Of a DNA stretch of 64,000 bases, positions 17,604-26,017 are shown piece by piece. The stretch spans positions 1,550,001-1,614,000 of the forward strand of contig NZ_CP075524.1 of the NCBI RefSeq assembly GCF_025808395.1, read 5' to 3'. The notes beneath the pieces were generated by a model. The model saw nothing but the letters and a program-made list of their open reading frames with translations, ran no database searches and was not told the origin of the DNA. The DNA is from Microcella sp. (GTDB lineage: Bacteria; Actinomycetota; Actinomycetes; Actinomycetales; Microbacteriaceae). Positions within the stretch are counted from its first letter, which is position 1; every line of letters begins with the position of its first letter. The position numbers were made by a program, and so were the translations under genes.

Positions 17604-19277
17604 ATGACCACTCTCGATCGCGCCAAGGCCTGGTTCGAGCAAGACCCAGACGAGGTGACGCGCGCCGAGCTGGCGGCGCTGATTCCGGCCGCTGAGGCGG
17701 GCGACGCCGCGGCGATGGATGCCCTCCGCGACCGCTTCGACACCCGCCTCACCTTCGGCACCGCAGGGTTGCGGGGCGAGCTCGGCGCCGGGTCGAACCG
17801 CATGAACCGGGTGCTCGTCTCGCAGGCCGCCGCCGGTTTCGCCCGCTGGCTGCTCGACCGCGACGAGAACGCCTCGGTCGTCATCGGCTACGACGGCCGC
17901 GTCAACAGCGACGTCTTCGCGCGCGACTCGGCCGAGCTCATGGCCGGGGCAGGCGTGCGCGTCGTGCTGCTGCCGCGCCCACTGCCGACCCCCGTGCTCG
18001 CCTTCGCCGTACGGCACCTCGGAATGAGCGCGGGCATCATGGTCACCGCGAGCCACAACCCGCCCCGCGACAACGGCTACAAGGTCTACCTGGGCGGCCG
18101 CGACGGCGGCTCGCAGATCGTGGCGCCCGCCGACGAGCAGATCCACGCGGCGATTCTGGCCGTGGCCGACACCGCCGTCGTCGGCGAGCTGCCGCGCGCG
18201 AGCTCGTTCGACGTCGCCGACGAGAGCATCGTCGATGCCTACGTCGAGGCGACGGCGGCCCTCGTGCCCGACGACGGCACGGCGCGCGAGGCCGTGCCCT
18301 TCGTCTACACGGCGCTGCACGGCGTGGGCTGGGAGGTCTCGAAGCGCGTGTTCGCCGCTGCGGGCCTCGGCGAGCCGACCGTCGTCGCCGAGCAGGTGGA
18401 GCCCGACGGAGCGTTTCCGACCGTGGCGTTTCCGAACCCCGAAGAGCCAGGTGCCATGGATCTCGCGTTCGAGACCGCGAACCGTGCGGGCGCCGCGCTC
18501 ATCATCGCGCACGACCCAGACGCCGACCGGCTCGCGGTGGCGGTGCCCGACGCCGGCGAGCCTTCGGGCTGGCGTCGGCTGAGCGGCAACGAGGTGGGCG
18601 GCCTGCTCGGCTGGCGCGCCGCCGAGCGGCTGCACCGGTCTGAGACGCACGCGAAGCTCGCGGCCTCGCTCGTCTCGTCGCCTGCACTGTCGGCGGTCGC
18701 CGCCGCCTACGGCCTCAGCTACAGCGACACCCTCACGGGCTTCAAGTGGATCTCGCGCGTCGGCGGCCTCGCCTACGGCTTCGAAGAGGCACTCGGCTAT
18801 CTCGTGAACCCCGGTACCGTGCGCGACAAAGACGGCATCTCGGCCTCGGTCGACTTCTTGGCCCTCGTCGGCGAGCTCACCGCCGCCGGCCGCACGCTCG
18901 ACGACCACCAGCGCGACTTCGACGAGCGCTTCGGCGCCTTCGCGAGCGCCCAGGTGTCGCTGCGGGTCACCGACCTCTCGCGCATCGGGGCGATCATGGC
19001 CGCGCTGCGCGATGCTCCTCCGGCCGAGATCGGGGGCGTTCGCGTCAGCCAGGTCGACGACTTCATCGGCGGCTTCGGCGTCTTCCCGCCCGGTGACATT
19101 CTGCGGTTCTGGATGCTCGACGGCAGCCGCGTCATCGTGCGGCCGAGCGGCACCGAGCCGAAGGTCAAGGTCTATATCGACGCCTCGAGCGACGAAGGCT
19201 CGGTCGACGAGCGCCGGGCGGTAGCGGCGGCTCGCGTCGCCGCCCTCGAGTCGGGCATGCGCGCCCTCATCGTCTGA
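17604..19277 (+). CDS. pmmB: Alpha-D-phosphohexomutase family phosphomutase, likely phosphopentomutase role
   Basis: Moves phosphate between C1 and C5/C6 of a sugar. In 557 residues it has the active-site phosphoserine loop TASHNP, the Mg loop DPDADR, a G-F-K-W sugar-recognition loop, E-E-A-L-G-Y, and the C-terminal R-P-S-G-T-E-P-K-V-K phosphate-binding motif. Length and the GFKW loop place it with the PGM2/PmmB-like group rather than short bacterial phosphomannomutases. Adjacent to the phosphorylase, so converting ribose-1-phosphate to ribose-5-phosphate is the likely job; a hexose activity is not excluded. Confidence 0.88.
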   Translation: MTTLDRAKAWFEQDPDEVTRAELAALIPAAEAGDAAAMDALRDRFDTRLTFGTAGLRGELGAGSNRMNRVLVSQAAAGFARWLLDRDENASVVIGYDGRVNSDVFARDSAELMAGAGVRVVLLPRPLPTPVLAFAVRHLGMSAGIMVTASHNPPRDNGYKVYLGGRDGGSQIVAPADEQIHAAILAVADTAVVGELPRASSFDVADESIVDAYVEATAALVPDDGTAREAVPFVYTALHGVGWEVSKRVFAAAGLGEPTVVAEQVEPDGAFPTVAFPNPEEPGAMDLAFETANRAGAALIIAHDPDADRLAVAVPDAGEPSGWRRLSGNEVGGLLGWRAAERLHRSETHAKLAASLVSSPALSAVAAAYGLSYSDTLTGFKWISRVGGLAYGFEEALGYLVNPGTVRDKDGISASVDFLALVGELTAAGRTLDDHQRDFDERFGAFASAQVSLRVTDLSRIGAIMAALRDAPPAEIGGVRVSQVDDFIGGFGVFPPGDILRFWMLDGSRVIVRPSGTEPKVKVYIDASSDEGSVDERRAVAAARVAALESGMRALIV

Positions 19278-19298
19278 GCCTGCGCGCTGGAGCTCAAC

Positions 19299-19322
19299 GC
19301 GACGGCCATGTCTGGCCGTCGC
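19299..19322 (+). terminator. First of two tandem terminator hairpins
   Basis: GCGACGGCCA / TGGCCGTCGC, perfect 10-bp stem with a 4-nt loop, 22 bp after the phosphomutase stop. Confidence 0.7.
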
Positions 19323-19335
19323 CGCGACGCCAGCG

Positions 19336-19358
19336 CCGACGGCCGTCCCGGCCGTCGG
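19336..19358 (+). terminator. Second of two tandem terminator hairpins
   Basis: CCGACGGCCG / CGGCCGTCGG, perfect 10-bp stem with a 3-nt loop. It shares the GACGGCC core with the first hairpin, so cross-pairing between the two is also possible. Confidence 0.7.
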
Positions 19359-19373
19359 GTTGCGAAACCCACA

Positions 19374-19379
19374 TAGGGT
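19374..19379 (+). promoter_or_regulatory. -10 box TAGGGT of the membrane protein gene
   Basis: TAGGGT, 6 nt before GTG 19386. Confidence 0.55.
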
Positions 19380-19385
19380 GGAAGG

Positions 19386-20705
19386 GTGACCGCCCAGCCG
19401 CCGACGAGCAACCCCGCTCGCCCGCTGCTGCCGACCCCCGTCGCGCTGCTGTGGTTCGCGGCCGTGCTCAGCTGGGCCACCGGCCGACTGGCCGGCCAGT
19501 TCGGGGCCTTCGCGCTGCCCGACCCCTGGGCGGGGCCCGGCGGAGTCTCGACGAGCACTCCTGATCCGGTGCTGCTCGCCGAGCTGCAGCGCCTCAGTGC
19601 CCTGCAGACGCTGCCCACGACGCTCGCCGTCGTGCTCGGTGCGGTGGGCCTCGCCGTGCTCTGGATGCGCCGCGAGCCCGACCCGCTCTCTCGCGTCGCC
19701 GCGGTGTCGGCGAGCATCATCGCCGTAGCAGGGGCGCTCTCGGCCGTGGCCGTGCTCGCTCTCGTCGCCGCCGGGCCCGACCGGCCGATCGGGCTCGTCG
19801 ACGTGCCCGTCGGCACAACGGCGGCGCTCGCGACGGCTGCGGCGGGAGCATCCACCGCTGTGCTCATCAGGCCGTACGTCGACGTCATGGCCGCCCACAT
19901 CTGGGCCGGCATCGGTGGGGCGGGCCTCGCGCTTCCGCTCATGGTCGCGGGGGTCTCGCCCGCCATCGTCATGGCCGGCGCCGCCCTGCTCGCCACGCTC
20001 GACCGCGTGCACGGGCTGAGGGTCGAACGCGATCTCGCCTTCCGCCACGCGCTCGAGGCTGAGCGCATCGCCGCGGAAGGCGACTCGGGACGTGGCATCG
20101 GCGTCTCGGGGCTGCCCGGTCGTCCACCGACTCCGCGCGCTCCGCGCCCGCACCTGCCGTGGTCGAGCGACCAGCGCCGAGCGTCGATCTGGCTCGGCGT
20201 CGTCGCGATCGTCGTGGTCTCACTGGCCTGGACGGTGGGCTCGACCCTCGGCAGCTTGGGGCTCGTCGTCGTGCTCGGCGCCGTCGCCCCCGGCTTCGCG
20301 GTGGCGGCCCTCGGCATGCTGCCGCTGCTGTGGCAGATCGCCGTGCTGCTGCGGGTCGCCTCGAGCGAGCGCTATGGGCTGACGGTCGCGAGCGGGATGC
20401 TCGCCGCGGCCTCGATCGCGATGCTCACGGTCGACGTGCCCGAGGTGTATCTCGCCGCGGTCGGCGTGCAGTCGCTCGCTGTCGGTCTCGCAGTCGCGCT
20501 GCTCGCGCGCCGCGCCCCCTCAGCCGCCACGACCCCGACGCCGGGCACCGCCACGACCCCCGTGACCCCGCTCGGCCGCGTCATGCTCGGCACGACTGCG
20601 GCGCTCGCCTGGTTGCTCATGATCGTGCCGACCGGGGCGCTGCCGCTCGCCTTCATCGCCGTCGCCACCACCCTGTTCGCCCTTCGTCGAAAGGCTCGCG
20701 CATGA
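19386..20705 (+). CDS. Polytopic membrane protein of unknown function
   Basis: Not assigned to a family. The 439 residues contain about eleven to twelve hydrophobic helices in two blocks separated by a soluble stretch (about 205-260, with charged R-V-E-R-D-L and a Pro/Arg-rich run). Ala, Val and Leu dominate and no catalytic or transporter motif stands out. Its stop overlaps the start of the next membrane protein gene, so the two are a coupled pair. Located between the phosphomutase and the adenosine deaminase operon. Confidence 0.7.
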   Translation: MTAQPPTSNPARPLLPTPVALLWFAAVLSWATGRLAGQFGAFALPDPWAGPGGVSTSTPDPVLLAELQRLSALQTLPTTLAVVLGAVGLAVLWMRREPDPLSRVAAVSASIIAVAGALSAVAVLALVAAGPDRPIGLVDVPVGTTAALATAAAGASTAVLIRPYVDVMAAHIWAGIGGAGLALPLMVAGVSPAIVMAGAALLATLDRVHGLRVERDLAFRHALEAERIAAEGDSGRGIGVSGLPGRPPTPRAPRPHLPWSSDQRRASIWLGVVAIVVVSLAWTVGSTLGSLGLVVVLGAVAPGFAVAALGMLPLLWQIAVLLRVASSERYGLTVASGMLAAASIAMLTVDVPEVYLAAVGVQSLAVGLAVALLARRAPSAATTPTPGTATTPVTPLGRVMLGTTAALAWLLMIVPTGALPLAFIAVATTLFALRRKARA

Positions 20706-21331
20706 CCGACTCTGACGCTCGATCGGGCGGCCTGCTCAACCGGCTCGCCAACCCGCCCACGCGTCGCGCCGGAGCCGCCTGGGCTCTGCTCGCGCTCGTC
20801 ATGATGCTGGTTGGCGCGGTGCTGATCCCCTCGATGTTCACCGACGACAGCGATCAGGTCTTGCTCGTGCAGTGGTACCTCGGGGGCAACGTGCTCGCCT
20901 TCCTCGGCTTTCTTCCGCTGCTGCGCGCGGTGCACGCACTCATCGCGGCGCGGGCAGTTCCGGCGTGGTCGCTCGCGGCGGCCTATGCGGTGCTGCTCAT
21001 CCGCCCCCTCGCACTCGTACCCGACATCGTCGCCGCGCCGATCTCAGTGCTCGCCGATCTCGGCGTGCTGCTGCCGTACCTGCTGCTCGCCACCACGGGA
21101 GTCGCCGCGGGCTTCGCGGCCTGGGCCATGCTGCCGCTCGCGCAGAACGCGGCGAGCCCGTGGCGCCGGCTCGCCGTGGCAGCGGCCGTCGGGCTGCTCG
21201 TGGCGCTCGGGCTCTACTCGTTCGCTCCGTTCATCGCACCGCTCGCGACGCTCGGCGTCGGGGTGGGCCTGCTAATGGGCCGGGGCGCTGGCGGGCACGA
21301 CCCCGCGAACGGGCCGGCCGGGCAGCACTGA
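20702..21331 (+). CDS. Small polytopic membrane protein of unknown function
   Basis: 209 residues with five to six hydrophobic helices and a short charged N-terminus (M-T-D-S-D-A-R-S-G-G). Not recognised. ATG 20702 overlaps the preceding stop (ATGA), indicating joint expression with the larger membrane protein. The C-terminal tail is Gly/His/Pro-rich. Confidence 0.68.
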   Translation: MTDSDARSGGLLNRLANPPTRRAGAAWALLALVMMLVGAVLIPSMFTDDSDQVLLVQWYLGGNVLAFLGFLPLLRAVHALIAARAVPAWSLAAAYAVLLIRPLALVPDIVAAPISVLADLGVLLPYLLLATTGVAAGFAAWAMLPLAQNAASPWRRLAVAAAVGLLVALGLYSFAPFIAPLATLGVGVGLLMGRGAGGHDPANGPAGQH

Positions 21332-21373
21332 CGCCGCGCCCGACCGTGAGCGCAGCATCCTGCACCCGGCGAT

Positions 21374-21646
21374 TCAGCCGATGGCGCGCTCGAGCTTCGT
21401 GCTGAGCTCGTCGGTGTCGAAGTAGTTCTCGATGACGACGACGTCGGCGCGCGTCGGGCCGATCGCCTCGACGAACTCTGCGCTCGTCAGAATGACCTGC
21501 GCGTCGGCGGCCACCCGGGCGACCGAGTCGAGGTCGGCGGCGACCACAGTGGCCGTGAGCCCGAGACGCTGCAGCACGCGCTCGGCGTTGACCTTGAGGA
21601 TTCCGCTCGAGCCGATGCCAGCGCCGCAGATGGTGACGATCTTCAC
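21374..21646 (-). CDS. PTS IIB component, ascorbate/lactose-like (SgaB/UlaB) type
   Basis: Phosphocarrier of a phosphotransferase system; the phospho-cysteine is Cys7 in TICGAGIGSSG. Only 90 residues, the normal size for a stand-alone IIB. GTG 21646 overlaps the stop of the IIA gene (GTGA). No membrane IIC gene is next to it or anywhere in the window, so either a distant IIC is used or the pair has a regulatory role. Confidence 0.85.
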   Translation of the reverse strand: MKIVTICGAGIGSSGILKVNAERVLQRLGLTATVVAADLDSVARVAADAQVILTSAEFVEAIGPTRADVVVIENYFDTDELSTKLERAIG

Positions 21647-22095
21647 GCGGCCGCTCCCGCACCGAGAATCGCGCGCACCTCGTCGCGGCTCGTCGCCGCC
21701 GCGAGCGCCGGAATCGCCGCCGAATCGTTGAAGGCGTTCGCGAGCTCGGCGACCGCCTCGAGGTGAGCATCTGCCGCGACGCCCGCGAGGCCGATGACCA
21801 CGCGAACCGGGTCGTTGTGCGCGTGCCCGAACTCGACCGGCTCGGCGAGCGTGACCACCGCGAGGCCGTCGCACCGCACCTCGGGGCCGGGGCGCGCGTG
21901 CGCGAGCGCCAGGCCGGGCGCGATGACGATGTACGGCCCGTGGTCATCGACCATGCGAATCATGGCCTCGGTGTATTCGGCCGTCGTGCACCCGCTGTCG
22001 ACGAGGGCATCGCCGGCGAGACGCACGGCGTCGCGCCAGTCGTGGGCGCGCGCGTGCAGCACGATGGCGCGGTCGGCGAGGGCAGGAAGGCTCAC
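21643..22095 (-). CDS. PTS IIA component (fructose/ascorbate/mannitol superfamily)
   Basis: Accepts phosphate from HPr and passes it to IIB. The 150 residues contain the phospho-acceptor His66 in L-A-H-A-R-P, with the usual G-P-Y-I-V-I-A-P strand before it. ATG 22095 overlaps the stop of the adenosine deaminase gene (ATGA), so deaminase, IIA and IIB form one coupled operon. That coupling suggests the PTS pair responds to, or acts in, nucleoside use. Confidence 0.85.
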   Translation of the reverse strand: MSLPALADRAIVLHARAHDWRDAVRLAGDALVDSGCTTAEYTEAMIRMVDDHGPYIVIAPGLALAHARPGPEVRCDGLAVVTLAEPVEFGHAHNDPVRVVIGLAGVAADAHLEAVAELANAFNDSAAIPALAAATSRDEVRAILGAGAAA

Positions 22096-23210
22096 TGGGC
22101 AGCCTCGAAGCCGTCGATGATGGTCTCGATGAGGGCCTCGCGGTCTTCGACGGGCAAGAACGCCGCCTGCGCCGCGTTGAGCTGCAGCGCGAGCAGGTCG
22201 TCGAGGTCGTAGCCGAACGCTTCGCTCACGAGCGAGAGCTCACGGCTGAGGGTCGTGGCGCTCATGAGCCGGTTGTCGGTGTTGACGGTGACGCAGAACC
22301 CCAGTTGGTAGAACAGGTCGAGGGGGTGATCGACGAGCTCGGTGCCCCACTCGGCGATCGCGCCCGTCTGCAGGTTCGAGCTCGGGCTGGTCTCGAGGGC
22401 GATCTGGCGGTCTTTCACCCACTCGGCGAGCCGACCGAGGCCCGCGATCGTCGTGTCGCCCTCGTGACGCAGGTGGATGTCTTCGGCGAGTCGCACCCCG
22501 TGCCCGAGGCGCAGGGCGTGCCCGTCGAGCAGGGCTCCGCGAATCGAGTCGAGCCCGTCGGCCTCGCCAGCGTGGATCGTCGCCGGGAACCATTCGGCGG
22601 CGAGCAGGTCGAACGCATCCTTCATGCGGCTGGGCGGAAACCCCGCCTCGGCCCCGGCGATGTCGAACCCGACGACGCCTGCGTCGCGGTGACGCAGGGC
22701 GAGCTCGGCGATCTCGAGGCCCCGATCGGCGTGGCGCATGGCCGTCACGAGCTGGCCCACCCGGATGCTGTGGCCCGCGTCGCGCGCCTGCTCGACCCCG
22801 GCATCCAGACCCGACTGCACAGCCTCGACTGCCTCGTCGAGGCTCAGGCCGCCCTGCAGGTGCTGCTCGGGCGCCCAGCGCACCTCGCCCCAGACGACGC
22901 CGTCGGCGGCGAGGTCGAGCACGAACTCACGGGCGACGCGCTCGAGGTTCTCGCGCGACTGCATGACCGCCACGGTGATGTCGAAGGTCTTCAGGTATTC
23001 GACGAGCGAGCCCGCCGTGCACTGGGCGAGAAACCAGTCGGCGAGCGCCTGCGACTCGGTGGCCGGCAGCTCGAGCCCGATCTCGGCGGCGAGCTCGATG
23101 ATCGTCTGCGGTCGAAGACCGCCGTCGAGGTGGTCGTGCAACGACACCTTGGGCAGTTGTTCGAGCGCCAGGTCGGTGCCCGCGAGAAGGTTCGGTGTCG
23201 CCATCGTCAT
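22092..23210 (-). CDS. add: Adenosine deaminase
   Basis: Deaminates adenosine and deoxyadenosine to inosine forms, feeding the purine phosphorylase at 16761. The 372 residues show the metal-binding HDHLDGG (His25, His27), I-H-A-G-E with the catalytic Glu, S-P-S-S-N-L-Q-T-G, and V-N-T-D-N-R in place of the commoner NTDDP. ATG 23210 is 7 nt after TAGGTT; a second in-frame ATG at 23204 would shorten the protein by two residues. Divergent from the second nucleoside hydrolase. Confidence 0.93.
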   Translation of the reverse strand: MTMATPNLLAGTDLALEQLPKVSLHDHLDGGLRPQTIIELAAEIGLELPATESQALADWFLAQCTAGSLVEYLKTFDITVAVMQSRENLERVAREFVLDLAADGVVWGEVRWAPEQHLQGGLSLDEAVEAVQSGLDAGVEQARDAGHSIRVGQLVTAMRHADRGLEIAELALRHRDAGVVGFDIAGAEAGFPPSRMKDAFDLLAAEWFPATIHAGEADGLDSIRGALLDGHALRLGHGVRLAEDIHLRHEGDTTIAGLGRLAEWVKDRQIALETSPSSNLQTGAIAEWGTELVDHPLDLFYQLGFCVTVNTDNRLMSATTLSRELSLVSEAFGYDLDDLLALQLNAAQAAFLPVEDREALIETIIDGFEAAQ

Positions 23211-23217
23211 ACCCTCA

Positions 23218-23223
23218 AACCTA
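23218..23223 (-). promoter_or_regulatory. -10 box TAGGTT of the add operon
   Basis: TAGGTT, 7 nt before ATG 23210. Confidence 0.5.
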
Positions 23224-23325
23224 CCGGTTCGTTACCGCACTGTGACCCGAGATTGAGATGTCGACGCGGCCAGACAGCGCGCGAGTGCGCGGCCCGTTTC
23301 TGCGCGCGGCGAGCGGCGGGCATCC

Positions 23326-23331
23326 TAGGCT
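23326..23331 (+). promoter_or_regulatory. -10 box TAGGCT of nucleoside hydrolase 2
   Basis: TAGGCT, 6 nt before ATG 23338. Confidence 0.6.
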
Positions 23332-23337
23332 CGAAGC

Positions 23338-24285
23338 ATGCCCGAGAAGATCATCCTCGATTGCGACCCCGGCCACGACGACGCCGTGGCGATGCTGCTC
23401 GCCCACGGTTCGCCCCACATCGACCTGCTCGCCGTGACGACCGTCATGGGCAACCAGACGATCGAGAAGGTCACGCGCAACGCGCTCGCGGTGGCGCGCG
23501 TCATCGGCATGGATGCTGTTCCGATCGCCCGCGGAGCCCACCGCCCGCTCGTGCGCACCGTCGAGACGGCACCCGACATCCACGGCGAATCGGGGCTCGA
23601 CGGGCCCGTGCTGCCCGAGCCCGTCGTCGAGCTCGACCCTCGCCACGCCGTCGACCTCATCATCGACACCGTCATGGCCCACGAACCCGGCACCGTGACG
23701 CTCGTGCCCACCGGAGCCCTCACGAACATCGCCCTCGCCGTGCGCAAGGAGCCGCGCATCGCCGAGCGCGTCAAGCAAGTCGTGCTCATGGGCGGCGGCG
23801 TGCACGTGGGCAACTGGAGCGCCGTCGCCGAGTTCAACATCATCATCGACCCCGAGGCCGCGCACATCGTGTTCAACGAGTCGTGGCCGCTCACCATGAT
23901 CGGGCTCGACGCCACGCACCAGGCGCTCGCGACCGACGAGGTGGCGGCGCGCATCGCCGCGGTCGGCACGGCGCCCGCGCGCTTCGTCGGCGAACTGCTC
24001 GAGTTCTTCGCACACAGCTACAAAGACGCGCAGGGCTTCGACCACCCGCCCGTGCACGACCCCTGCGCGGTCGCATTCGTCATCGACCCCTCGCTGCTGC
24101 GCGTCGTGCGCGCGCCCCTCGACGTCGAGCTGACCGGAGGGCTCACGCTCGGCATGACCGTCGCCGACCTGCGCGCTGAAGCCCCCGAGGGGTGCACGAC
24201 GCAGGTCGCCCTCGACATCGACAACGACCGCTTCTGGGGCCTCGTCGTCGACGCCCTCGTCAGAATCGGCGACGTGCAGGTCTAG
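23338..24285 (+). CDS. Nucleoside hydrolase (IunH/RihABC family), copy 2
   Basis: Hydrolyses nucleosides to base and ribose. 315 residues, the classic length for the family, with DCDPGHDD at 8-15, P-T-G-A-L-T-N-I-A-L, V-L-M-G-G-G and F-N-I-I-I-D-P-E-A-A, and a final H-D-P (residues 239-241) as the catalytic loop. More canonical than copy 1. Its TAG stop directly abuts the stop of deoA on the other strand with no bases between. Confidence 0.93.
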   Translation: MPEKIILDCDPGHDDAVAMLLAHGSPHIDLLAVTTVMGNQTIEKVTRNALAVARVIGMDAVPIARGAHRPLVRTVETAPDIHGESGLDGPVLPEPVVELDPRHAVDLIIDTVMAHEPGTVTLVPTGALTNIALAVRKEPRIAERVKQVVLMGGGVHVGNWSAVAEFNIIIDPEAAHIVFNESWPLTMIGLDATHQALATDEVAARIAAVGTAPARFVGELLEFFAHSYKDAQGFDHPPVHDPCAVAFVIDPSLLRVVRAPLDVELTGGLTLGMTVADLRAEAPEGCTTQVALDIDNDRFWGLVVDALVRIGDVQV

Positions 24286-25584
24286 CTACGCGTCGATGAC
24301 CTCGGCGATGAGCGGGCCACCCGTGTGCACCTCGTCGCCCGCGTCGCCGATGGCGTAGGCGCCCTCGAGCGACTCGAGAGCGCGAGCGAAGCGCGCCTCG
24401 TCGTTCGTGAGCATCGTGAAGAGCGGCTGCCCGGCCGTCACGGTGTCACCCGGCTTGACGTGCAGGTCGATGCCCGCGGCGTGCTCGACCGGGTCTTCTT
24501 TGCGGGCGCGGCCCGCTCCGAGGCGCCAGGCCGCGATGCCGAAAGGCAGGGCCTCTTGCGACACGAGCACGCCGTCACGGTCGGCCGTCACGACGTGGGT
24601 CTCACGCGCGACCGGCAGCGCAGCATCCGGGTCTCCGCCCTGAGCGCGGATCATGCCGCGCCAGGCATCCATCGCCTGGCCGTTCTGCAACGCGCCCTCG
24701 ACATCGGCGTCGGTGACGCCCGCGAGCTCGAGCATGTGGCGGGCGAGCACGACCGTGAGCTCGACGACATCGGCGGGGCCGCCGCCCGCGAGCACCTCGA
24801 CCGATTCGCGCACCTCGTTGGCGTTGCCGATCGCGAGGCCGAGCGGCACGTTCATGTTGGTGAGCACGGCCCGCGTCGCGACGCCAGCGTCATGGCCGAG
24901 CTGCACCATCACCTGGGCGAGCTCGCGCGACTGGGTGATGTCTTTCAGAAACGCGCCGGAGCCGAACTTCACGTCGAGCACGAGCGCTGCGGTGCCCTCG
25001 GCGATCTTCTTCGACATGATCGACGACGCGATGAGCGGAATGCACTCGACCGTGCCCGTGATGTCGCGCAGGGCGTAGAGCTTGCCGTCGGCCGGCGCGA
25101 GGCCCGAGCCTGCCGCGCACACGACGGCGCCGACAGCGTCGAGCTGCGCCATCATGTCGTCGACGGTGACGTTCGCACGCCAGCCCGGGATGCTCTCGAG
25201 CTTGTCGAGCGTTCCCCCCGTGTGACCCAGCCCGCGGCCGCTGAGCTGCGGCACCGCGACGCCGAACGAGGCCACGAGCGGCGCGAGCGGCAGCGTGATC
25301 TTGTCGCCCACCCCGCCGGTCGAGTGCTTGTCGGTGGTCTTCTTCGACAGGCCCGAGAAGTCGAGGCGCGTGCCCGAGGCGACCATGGCGAGCGTGAGGT
25401 CGCGAATCTCGTCGCGGCTCATGCCGTTCAAGAAGATCGCCATCGTCATGGCCGACATCTGCTCGTCGGCGATGTAGCCGCGCGTGTAGGCGTCGACCAT
25501 CCAGTCGACCTGCGCAGTGCTCAGCACACCCTTGTCGCGCTTGGTGCGGATGAGATCGACGACATCGAACGGCTCGATGGCCAT
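24286..25584 (-). CDS. deoA: Thymidine/pyrimidine-nucleoside phosphorylase
   Basis: Phosphorolyses thymidine and deoxyuridine to base and deoxyribose-1-phosphate. 432 residues with the phosphate loop K-H-S-T-G-G-V-G-D-K, the signature S-G-R-G-L-G-H-T-G-G-T-L-D-K-L-E and a C-terminal alpha/beta domain with V-K-P-G-D-T-V. Last gene of the importer operon, 12 bp after cdd, so it receives deoxyuridine made by that enzyme. Confidence 0.95.
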   Translation of the reverse strand: MAIEPFDVVDLIRTKRDKGVLSTAQVDWMVDAYTRGYIADEQMSAMTMAIFLNGMSRDEIRDLTLAMVASGTRLDFSGLSKKTTDKHSTGGVGDKITLPLAPLVASFGVAVPQLSGRGLGHTGGTLDKLESIPGWRANVTVDDMMAQLDAVGAVVCAAGSGLAPADGKLYALRDITGTVECIPLIASSIMSKKIAEGTAALVLDVKFGSGAFLKDITQSRELAQVMVQLGHDAGVATRAVLTNMNVPLGLAIGNANEVRESVEVLAGGGPADVVELTVVLARHMLELAGVTDADVEGALQNGQAMDAWRGMIRAQGGDPDAALPVARETHVVTADRDGVLVSQEALPFGIAAWRLGAGRARKEDPVEHAAGIDLHVKPGDTVTAGQPLFTMLTNDEARFARALESLEGAYAIGDAGDEVHTGGPLIAEVIDA

Positions 25585-25596
25585 GGGGCGCTCCTG

Positions 25597-26007
25597 CTAG
25601 TCGTGGGTTTCGCGGAAAGTCTCGAGGGTGCGGGGGCCGAACGCGTCGGGCAGCACCTCATCGATGGTCTTGATGCCCGACACCGTCTGCAGCAGCATGC
25701 CCTCGGCCGAGTGCTCGTAGAGCAGCTGGCGGCAGCGGCCGCACGGCATGAGAGCTGCGCCGTCGCCGTCGACGCACGTGAAGGCCACGAGTTTGCCGCC
25801 GCCCGTCATGTGCAGGGTCGACACGAGCGCGCACTCCGCGCACAGCGTCAAGCCGTAAGAGGCGTTCTCGACGTTGCAGCCCGAGATCACCCGCCCGTCA
25901 TCGACGATCGCCGCCACCCCGACCGGAAACCTCGAGTACGGCACGTAGGCCTTGGCGCTCGCGTCGATCGCGACCTCGCGCAGGGCATCCCAATCGATAT
26001 CGGTCAT
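25597..26007 (-). CDS. cdd: Cytidine deaminase (tetrameric type)
   Basis: Deaminates cytidine and deoxycytidine to uridine forms. The 136 residues carry the zinc site C-A-E (in L-C-A-E-C-A) and P-C-G-R-C-R-Q, i.e. three cysteines as in tetrameric enzymes, plus the substrate loop N-V-E-N-A-S-Y. Start 10 bp after the second permease stop, within the importer operon. Confidence 0.95.
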   Translation of the reverse strand: MTDIDWDALREVAIDASAKAYVPYSRFPVGVAAIVDDGRVISGCNVENASYGLTLCAECALVSTLHMTGGGKLVAFTCVDGDGAALMPCGRCRQLLYEHSAEGMLLQTVSGIKTIDEVLPDAFGPRTLETFRETHD

Positions 26008-26017
26008 GACTGCCTCA

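Noticed and set aside
16206..20153. A 1315-residue open frame on the minus strand
   Set aside because: It lies antisense to deoD and pmmB and overlaps the start of lpdA. Its composition (Arg, His, Asp, Ala runs) is the usual high-GC antisense shadow and no domain is seen.
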